Shown piece by piece: positions 58,115-64,000 of a stretch of 64,000 bases of DNA; positions within the stretch are counted from its first letter, which is position 1, and each line of letters starts with the position of its first letter. The notes beneath the pieces were generated by a model, which was not told the DNA's origin, searched no databases, and was given only the letters and a program-made list of their open reading frames with translations. Made by a program: the position numbers and the translations under genes. Source of the stretch: an uncultured Porphyromonas sp. (lineage in GTDB: Bacteria; Bacteroidota; Bacteroidia; Bacteroidales; Porphyromonadaceae); the NCBI RefSeq assembly GCF_900541275.1, contig NZ_UQJH01000001.1:434001-498000 (forward strand), given 5' to 3'.

Positions 58115-59425
58115 ATGGGCGCATTTGTCATAGAAGGAGGTCGGCAGATGAAGGGGACCCTCGTCCCTCAGGGGGCTAAAAACGAGGCCCTTCAGGTCAT
58201 CTCTGCCGCCCTGCTTACCGACCAAGAGGTCCGCATCTCCAATGTCCCTGACATCCTCGACGTGAAAAACCTCATCCGGCTGATGATGGATCTGGGGGTG
58301 AAGGTGACTAAGGAGAGCGAGGATACCTACTGCTTCCAGGCCGATGATGTCAATCTTGACTTTGCCTACTCTGAGGAGTTTCTTATCAAGTGCCGCAAGC
58401 TGAGAGGGTCGATCCTCCTTCTGGGTCCCCTACTCTCACGCTTTGGGAAGGCTGTAATCACGAAGCCGGGAGGTGACAAGATCGGTCGGCGCAGGCTCGA
58501 CACGCACTTCCAAGGCTTCCAAAGTCTGGGAGCCACCTTTGACTACGACGAGGAGACAGAACTATTCTCAATGCAGGCTAAGGACGGACTACACGGGAAG
58601 TACATGCTCTTAGAGGAGGCATCGGTCACCGGTACCGCCAACGTCATCATGGCAGCCGTCCTTGCCGAGGGTAGCACCACGATCTACAACGCTGCCTGTG
58701 AGCCATATGTACAGCAGCTCTGCCGGCTACTCATCGCGATGGGGGCCAAGATAGAGGGGGTCGCAAGCAACAGACTCACGATCGAGGGAGTAGACCACCT
58801 GTCAGGAGCGGACCACACGATCCTGCCCGATATGATCGAGGTGGGAAGCTTCATCGGTATGGCCGCCATGACCGCCTCAGAGATCACCATCGTCAATCCC
58901 CACATCGAGGAGATGGCGATGATCCCCCGAGCATTTCAGCAGCTGGGGATACGGACCGAGATGAGGGGAGAGGACCTATTCATCCCGGCACAGGAGCACT
59001 ACGAGATCGACACCTTTATGGACGGCTCTATACTGACCATTGCGGACGCTCCATGGCCTGGACTATCACCGGACCTAATCAGCGTGATGCTGGTGGCGGC
59101 GACACAGGCGAGAGGGAGTGTGCTCTTTCATCAGAAGATGTTTGAGAGCCGACTCTTCTTTGTGGACAAGCTGATCGACATCGGTGCACAGATCATCCTG
59201 TGCGATCCTCACCGTGCTGCCGTGATCGGGCTTGACCGCTCTCACCCATTCCGTGCCGCCACGATGGACTCCCCCGACATACGTGCAGGTATTGCGCTGC
59301 TCATCGCAGCCATGTCGGCCAATGGGACGAGCCGCATCAATAACATCGAGCAGATCGATCGCGGCTACCAGAGTATCGACAAGCGCCTCAATGCCATCGG
59401 TGCTTCGATAAGTCGCATCGACTAA
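58115..59425 (+). CDS. murA: UDP-N-acetylglucosamine 1-carboxyvinyltransferase, Cys-to-Asp variant
   Basis: The 436-residue enzyme transfers enolpyruvate to UDP-GlcNAc, the first committed step of peptidoglycan synthesis. The family start GAFVIEGGRQMKGTLVPQGAKNEAL is present. In the active-site loop the usual GGCxIG reads GGDKIG (Asp121), so the Cys alkylated by fosfomycin is replaced by Asp. It is 5 bases after the DUF4290 gene and 10 before rimM. Confidence 0.96.
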   Translation: MGAFVIEGGRQMKGTLVPQGAKNEALQVISAALLTDQEVRISNVPDILDVKNLIRLMMDLGVKVTKESEDTYCFQADDVNLDFAYSEEFLIKCRKLRGSILLLGPLLSRFGKAVITKPGGDKIGRRRLDTHFQGFQSLGATFDYDEETELFSMQAKDGLHGKYMLLEEASVTGTANVIMAAVLAEGSTTIYNAACEPYVQQLCRLLIAMGAKIEGVASNRLTIEGVDHLSGADHTILPDMIEVGSFIGMAAMTASEITIVNPHIEEMAMIPRAFQQLGIRTEMRGEDLFIPAQEHYEIDTFMDGSILTIADAPWPGLSPDLISVMLVAATQARGSVLFHQKMFESRLFFVDKLIDIGAQIILCDPHRAAVIGLDRSHPFRAATMDSPDIRAGIALLIAAMSANGTSRINNIEQIDRGYQSIDKRLNAIGASISRID

Positions 59426-59435
59426 CGTCTCTCCG

Positions 59436-59966
59436 ATGAAGCCCACCGATCTCCGACCGCTACCTGACCACTACATCGCCCTCGGTCCAATACTCAAGAC
59501 CTATGGCACGATGGGCGACTTCATCGTCGACTCCTTCCCCGAGACGGCGCTGGACGACTACATCTTCATCGAGATAGAGGGGATCAAGGTCCCCTTTGAG
59601 ATCGAGGAGTTGGTGGATCGGAGCGGTCAAGTGGTTGTCAAGGTCTCCGGCGTGGATGACGTGGAGACGGCTGAGCTATACCGTGGCTGCCCCACCTTCG
59701 TCGCACCGAGCGATCAGCACGACTTGACTCAGTATGAAGGCGAGAGTTACCAGAGCCTCATCGGATGGCGAGTCTACAGCTCTAATGACGATGCCTATCT
59801 CGGTGTAGTGGAACGGTACGATGACAGCACCGCTAACATCCTGCTCTGTGTACGCTCAGCCGATGGGATAGAGCACCTACTCCCCTGGGTGACAGCGTGG
59901 GTAGAGGCACTGGATGAGGCGCACCACATCCTTCGCCTCACCCTGCCTGAGGGCCTACTCGAGTGA
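59436..59966 (+). CDS. rimM: 16S rRNA processing protein RimM
   Basis: The 176-residue protein has an N-terminal RimM barrel (IALGPILKTYGTMGDFIVDSFPE) and a C-terminal PRC-like barrel (LIGWRVYSSNDDAYLGVVERYDD). It assists maturation of the 30S head. Its stop codon lies only 5 bases from the end of the convergent cdsA, with no room for a terminator. Confidence 0.93.
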   Translation: MKPTDLRPLPDHYIALGPILKTYGTMGDFIVDSFPETALDDYIFIEIEGIKVPFEIEELVDRSGQVVVKVSGVDDVETAELYRGCPTFVAPSDQHDLTQYEGESYQSLIGWRVYSSNDDAYLGVVERYDDSTANILLCVRSADGIEHLLPWVTAWVEALDEAHHILRLTLPEGLLE

Positions 59967-59971
59967 CTCTG

Positions 59972-60847
59972 TTAGAGGTAGACAAAGAGGATAATGAAGA
60001 TGAATGCGGGAGGTGCCGCAAGGATCGTGCTATCGATGCGGTCCAGTATACCTCCGTGTCCGGGAAGGATATGCCCGGAGTCCTTCACATCATAGCAGCG
60101 CTTTAGCAGGCTCTCAAAGAGATCCCCACAGGTGGCAAAGAAGCCCACGATAGCAGCGAGGATGAGCCAATTAACCAAGCTGGTCACAGCCGGAAAGAAG
60201 TAGTAAAATGCCACCGCTCCCAATAGGGTGAAGGCGATACCGCCCAGTAGCCCCTCCACAGTCTTATGTGGGGAGATATGCGGCGCCATTTGATGCTTGC
60301 CGATCATACTGCCGACGCAATAAGCACCGGAGTCATTGAGCCAAATAAATACAAATATCGGCAGCAACCAGAACGTGTGGTCAAAGCTGAGCAGGTACTG
60401 CCCTGTGTCCTCCGGAGCCATATAGCAGAGAAGCATCAGCGCTCCAAAGGGCACAGTCGTGTAGAGGTGCGAGAAGAAGGCGTGCGCTATCTCCTCGATC
60501 GCATGTGGACGTCTCCGGAAGAGCTCCGTGATGATGTAGAAGAGGTAGTAGGCAACGTACGGGAGTACTGCTATCAGCAGATGCTTGTAGGTATAGCCCT
60601 GCGAGATGACGTTGAAGATGATGAAGAAGAGCACGCCTGCCATCACCGCATGCACCGTTTTGAGGATCGGGAAGTACCGATTGACCTGAGTGATGGTCTG
60701 ATACTCGTAGGTGGCAAAGGATGTGAGGATGGCAAAAATAGCCGCCATCATATTGACCGAGTCCGTCAATATCCCAAAGAGAATGATCGAGACGTAGAGG
60801 ACTCCTGTGATCAGGCGGGCGAGGAAAGATCTGACTTTACTGGACAT
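59972..60847 (-). CDS. cdsA: Phosphatidate cytidylyltransferase
   Basis: The 291-residue protein has about eight membrane segments. The C-terminal signature is SPHKTVEGLLGG, followed by CGDLFESLLKRCYDVKDSGHILPGHGGILDRIDS. It makes CDP-diacylglycerol for phospholipid synthesis. Reads with the EEP and rhomboid genes on the minus strand. Confidence 0.95.
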   Translation of the reverse strand: MSSKVRSFLARLITGVLYVSIILFGILTDSVNMMAAIFAILTSFATYEYQTITQVNRYFPILKTVHAVMAGVLFFIIFNVISQGYTYKHLLIAVLPYVAYYLFYIITELFRRRPHAIEEIAHAFFSHLYTTVPFGALMLLCYMAPEDTGQYLLSFDHTFWLLPIFVFIWLNDSGAYCVGSMIGKHQMAPHISPHKTVEGLLGGIAFTLLGAVAFYYFFPAVTSLVNWLILAAIVGFFATCGDLFESLLKRCYDVKDSGHILPGHGGILDRIDSTILAAPPAFIFIILFVYL

Positions 60848-60854
60848 AGGGAGC

Positions 60855-61970
60855 TTATTCGTTTGTATCGAGGGTCTTGAAGTCTACCAAGAGCGGGTTA
60901 TGATCGCTGCACTCCTTGTGGCTCGGGATCTCTGCGGCCATAGCCTTCACTGGACCGTCGTAAAAGAGGTGATCTATTCTAAATGCATACAGTGGCTCAT
61001 TAAATGAAACCCCCATCCCCTTACCAGTCTCCACAAATGCGTCACTGCGGTCATCCCTGATGCGAGAGTAGCAGTAGGACATAGGCGTATCATTAAAGTC
61101 ACCACAGATGATGGTGTATGTAGGTGCGAAGTCTCGCTGCAGAGATCTCACCTTATCTCGTACAGCATTGGCCGCACCGGCTCTCATGTTAAGCGACGGA
61201 CCCAGTCTCCGCTTGATCGCGAGTAGGCGAGACTTCATCTCCTCCAGGCTCGGCTTCGTAAGGTAGCCACGGAAGGTCTCCTTCTCCTCCGATGCGAGGC
61301 TATAGCTCTCCATATGGTTATTGACCAAGAGGAGGGAGCGGTCCGGTGCGATCCTGAGGAGGTACCAGGCGGAGCCATTGGTGTAAGACTTATAGTCGAT
61401 CATACCGCCGTCGATGATGTCGTATCGGCTGAGGAGTAGCAGCCGATCATCTGAGTAGTAGCGACGGTGGGGATAGCGCTGCAGGAGCCTCCTCCCCTCC
61501 TCACCATATCCTCCTATCTGACTCGGGGAGACCCCCTCTTGCAGACAGATGATATCGGCTCCCGATTGCTCAAGGATGTGAAGAGCTGCCGGAGTGCCGG
61601 CATCATCCTTGAGAGCCATATTAGCAACATTGTACGAGACGACTCTCAGATCCCTCGCCTCACTCAGTGAAGTACTGTGGAGTGGGAAAAAGGTAAGGAT
61701 ATAGCCTCCACTCAAGACCAGTAGGAGCACGCAAGCAACAGCAGACCTCCAGAGTCTCATCACCAGCGCAACTACGAGGAGAAGGAGGATTGCCACGAGG
61801 AGAAAGGGGAAAGAGAGATTGAGAAAGGAGGGGATCTGAGTCCTGAGCGGTGAGACAGAGGGCGAGAGCATCGCTCCCCCATAGAGGAGAAATACCAGCG
61901 CCATCACCACTATCCAGACGATCCGTCCGGTGGTGCTCAGCAGGCTTGCTCTATGCCTCCGATCTCCCAT
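60855..61970 (-). CDS. Membrane-anchored endonuclease/exonuclease/phosphatase family protein
   Basis: From the ATG at 61970 the protein has 371 residues. Three hydrophobic segments (about 12-105) are followed by an EEP domain with VVSYNVAN, IICLQEG, LVNNHMES, ICGDFNDTP and the C-terminal SDHNPLL. The fold is shared by nucleases, phosphatases and sphingomyelinases; the substrate is unknown. It lies 8 bases after the rhomboid gene and 7 before cdsA, so all three are co-transcribed. Confidence 0.87.
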   Translation of the reverse strand: MGDRRHRASLLSTTGRIVWIVVMALVFLLYGGAMLSPSVSPLRTQIPSFLNLSFPFLLVAILLLLVVALVMRLWRSAVACVLLLVLSGGYILTFFPLHSTSLSEARDLRVVSYNVANMALKDDAGTPAALHILEQSGADIICLQEGVSPSQIGGYGEEGRRLLQRYPHRRYYSDDRLLLLSRYDIIDGGMIDYKSYTNGSAWYLLRIAPDRSLLLVNNHMESYSLASEEKETFRGYLTKPSLEEMKSRLLAIKRRLGPSLNMRAGAANAVRDKVRSLQRDFAPTYTIICGDFNDTPMSYCYSRIRDDRSDAFVETGKGMGVSFNEPLYAFRIDHLFYDGPVKAMAAEIPSHKECSDHNPLLVDFKTLDTNE

Positions 61971-61978
61971 GGAAAGTA

Positions 61979-62644
61979 TCAGAAAAACTCCTGTACCCCG
62001 TCGCGTACCCGCTTCTTGTCCCGCTTGCGCCAGTACTTGATGAGCAGGTAGCCAAAAATCATCCCCCCAAGGTGGGCGAAGTGAGCGACGTTGTCTCCGG
62101 TCTGTGACACACCGGCAAAGAGCTCCATAATGCCGTAGCCGATGACCATCCACTTAGCCTTGATCGGGATAGGGATAAACATAATGAAGAGAGGCGCATT
62201 GGGATATAGCATCCCAAAAGCAAGGAGGATCCCAAAGATCGCTCCACTCGCCCCCACCGTGATCAGGTAGTCCCCATAGTACGCCAGCGCCTCAGGTGAC
62301 ATCCCGATACCCCAGACAACCTCCTGCACCAATGCCGCACCCAAGCCACAGACAAAATAGTAGATCAGATACCTCTCCGCACCCCAGGTCCGCTCGATCA
62401 CAGTGCCGAACATCCAGAGTGCAAACATATTGAAGAAGAAGTGGCTGAACCCACCATGCATAAACATATAGGAGACAAACTGATAGATCCTAAAGCTAGG
62501 AGCCTGCCAGTAGTGCAGCCCTAGAAAGAAATTGAGATCTATACCCACCCTCTGACAGAGCCAGAGAGCGATCAGCATCACTCCATTGACGCATATCAGT
62601 GACATCGTCACCGGTGGCATAAGAGCCGAGTCTCCTATTCGCAT
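61979..62644 (-). CDS. Rhomboid family intramembrane serine protease
   Basis: The 221-residue protein has six membrane segments, with the catalytic Ser in VGASGAIFGIL and His in HFAHLGGMIFGYL. FMHGGFSHFFFNMFALWMFG is the typical N-terminal segment. It cleaves membrane-spanning substrates. The downstream EEP gene begins 8 bases after its stop. Confidence 0.93.
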   Translation of the reverse strand: MRIGDSALMPPVTMSLICVNGVMLIALWLCQRVGIDLNFFLGLHYWQAPSFRIYQFVSYMFMHGGFSHFFFNMFALWMFGTVIERTWGAERYLIYYFVCGLGAALVQEVVWGIGMSPEALAYYGDYLITVGASGAIFGILLAFGMLYPNAPLFIMFIPIPIKAKWMVIGYGIMELFAGVSQTGDNVAHFAHLGGMIFGYLLIKYWRKRDKKRVRDGVQEFF

Positions 62645-62699
62645 AAGTGGTAATCCGTTATTGCTTATTCTTATTCCTTACCTGATCCATCTCACCGGA

Positions 62700-64000
62700 T
62701 CAGAGGGTCTTGTCCCAGGGCGTAGAGTAGTCCTGGAAGCCCTTATACACCATCGGGATACGGTCGATCACATCAGAGGCTGTAAGCGTCTCCTCAGACG
62801 CCTCATTCCGATAGAGATCCGCTGCATAGCCATGGATAAAAACCGACTCCACACAAGCGTGCAGGGGCTTAATGCCCTTGCCGAGCAGCGCAAGCATGAT
62901 CCCCGTAAGCACATCACCTGTGCCTGCCGTGGCGAGACCCGGATTGCCGGACGAATTGATGATCACACGTCCCCGCGGAGTACAAGTGGCGGTAAAGGCT
63001 CCCTTGAGGACAATATAGCATGCGTAGCGAGAGGCCATCTCGACCGCCTTCATCAGTCGCTCGTAGTCGGTCTCAGAGGGACCGAAGAGGCGATCAAACT
63101 CCCCTGCATGTGGAGTAAGTATCGATCCGGCAGTAAGTGCGCTAAGCTTTTCAGGGCACATAGATAGATGATAGAGTGCATCCGCATCGAGTATCATGGG
63201 GCGGGTACTGCTCTCGATGAGCTCCATAAGAGCGTGCCCGGTGGCCTCACTCCGCCCTAGGCCAGGCCCTACGGCTATGGCATCATAGAGCGAGAGATCC
63301 TCACTGGTGCCGGTGAAGCCCTCCGTAGAGTGATCCTCGGTGACCAGTGCCTCAGGTACAGCGAGGTGCATCATCGTATCCGCTCCGGCAGGGAGATGGA
63401 TGGTCAGGTGCCCGGTCCCGGCACGCATCGCAGCCCGAGCAGCGAGGATCGAGGCGCCCATCATCCCCTTGGATCCGGCGATGAGGAGCGTCCGCCCATA
63501 GTCGTACTTATTGGTGAAGCGCCTCCGAGAGCCGAAGGCACCCTCCATATCTCCGTCCTCAAGGAGGTAGTACTTCACATCGCTCGTGAGGGAGTTGTCA
63601 TCCAAGCCGATACTAAGGACCTTCCAGTCCCCCACGAGTGCCGCATTCTCTCTCAGGAAGAAGGCCAGCTTGGGAGAGTGAAAGGCGTAGGTCGCACTGG
63701 CATGGATGACAGCCTCAGGGTCATTGTCCCTATTATCCTCAGCACAGAGACCGGATGGCATATCGAGAGAGATGACAAAGGGGCGCTTCTTATTGATGAA
63801 TCGGCAGACATTGGCAAGGCTACCGGTAAAGCGACCACTCTGCTCCGTGCCGCAGATCCCGTCGATGACGATCGTCCTATGATCCATCTTGGGTGGGGCG
63901 AAATCCCGACTGACCTCACGCAAGACCAGTCCCGACTCCAGGGCTCTGGTCTTGGCCCAGGAGACCACCTCAGGCAGCACCCCCGAGCTACTGTCATTGA
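62700..64000 (-). CDS. nnr: Bifunctional NAD(P)HX epimerase/dehydratase (partial)
   Basis: The frame is open to the window edge on the minus strand; at least 433 residues are visible and the N-terminus lies outside. The visible part includes the end of a YjeF_N epimerase domain (IVIDGICGTEQSGRF, VISLDMPSGLCAED). A complete ADP/ATP-dependent NAD(P)HX dehydratase domain follows (YGRTLLIAGSKGMMGASILAARAAMRAGTG, TPHAGEFDRLFG and NPGLATAGTGDVLTGI). It repairs hydrated NADH/NADPH. A perfect dyad CTGATCC/GGATCAG (62682-62703) overlaps its stop codon. Confidence 0.93.
   Translation of the reverse strand, partial: NDSSSGVLPEVVSWAKTRALESGLVLREVSRDFAPPKMDHRTIVIDGICGTEQSGRFTGSLANVCRFINKKRPFVISLDMPSGLCAEDNRDNDPEAVIHASATYAFHSPKLAFFLRENAALVGDWKVLSIGLDDNSLTSDVKYYLLEDGDMEGAFGSRRRFTNKYDYGRTLLIAGSKGMMGASILAARAAMRAGTGHLTIHLPAGADTMMHLAVPEALVTEDHSTEGFTGTSEDLSLYDAIAVGPGLGRSEATGHALMELIESSTRPMILDADALYHLSMCPEKLSALTAGSILTPHAGEFDRLFGPSETDYERLMKAVEMASRYACYIVLKGAFTATCTPRGRVIINSSGNPGLATAGTGDVLTGIMLALLGKGIKPLHACVESVFIHGYAADLYRNEASEETLTASDVIDRIPMVYKGFQDYSTPWDKTL

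Overview
The window looks like chromosomal core DNA from a Bacteroidota bacterium, most likely the genus Porphyromonas or a close relative. The reasons are a cytochrome b558-type fumarate reductase, a BamD/omega-like/DUF4293 cluster, a DksA-like protein without zinc cysteines, DUF4290-murA-rimM, a long eukaryote-like IleRS, and many promoters of the Bacteroidota type (TTTG or TTG, then 19-20 bases, then TAnnTTTG). GC content is moderately high by eye. There are no phage genes, no complete insertion sequences and no CRISPR array. The species is not established.

Layout. 1-2.7 kb: fumarate reductase frdA (partial) and frdC on the minus strand. 3-9 kb: a NagB-like/PIG-L fusion, threonine dehydrogenase, sodB and htpG. 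9.2-11 kb: rarA, a palindromic repeat array, then SRP RNA and tRNA-Thr head to tail. 11-20 kb: a TonB-receptor-like outer membrane protein, lysS, gpsA, a Crp-type regulator, a MATE transporter and a phosphoesterase. 20-26.6 kb: trigger factor, amidase, an MscS-type channel, a hypothetical gene, bamD, an omega-like gene and DUF4293. 26.7-38 kb: a second array, ileS, a DksA-like gene, lspA, two small conserved genes, an exonuclease, an rRNA methyltransferase, mltF, upp and coaA. 38-46 kb: a gene-poor region with a third array, degQ, then rimP-nusA-infB and cvpA. 46-50 kb: sufBCD and a fourth array. 50-53.5 kb: rtcB diverging from a WYL-domain regulator, followed by 1.3 kb without convincing protein genes that holds several minus-strand promoter-plus-hairpin units. 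53.5-60 kb: serB, Dabb, MGMT, yraN, pgi, DUF4290, murA and rimM. 60-64 kb, minus strand: cdsA, an EEP-family phosphatase/nuclease, a rhomboid protease and nnr (partial).

Most genes serve translation (lysS, ileS, rimP, nusA, infB, rimM, SRP RNA, tRNA), envelope biogenesis (bamD, lspA, murA, amidase, mltF, cdsA), stress response (sodB, htpG, degQ, sufBCD, rtcB) and central metabolism.

The main unusual signals are: (1) four intergenic arrays of 16-bp near-palindromes at an exact 22-bp period, one of which supplies the -33 region of the ileS promoter; (2) a cluster of candidate small hairpin RNAs next to the rtcB/WYL pair, whose divergent promoters flank a palindromic operator candidate; (3) IleRS with a GIHH instead of HIGH signature; (4) MurA with Asp instead of the fosfomycin-target Cys; (5) a NagB-like domain that has lost its catalytic residues. 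All calls come from reading the sequence; no database search was run.
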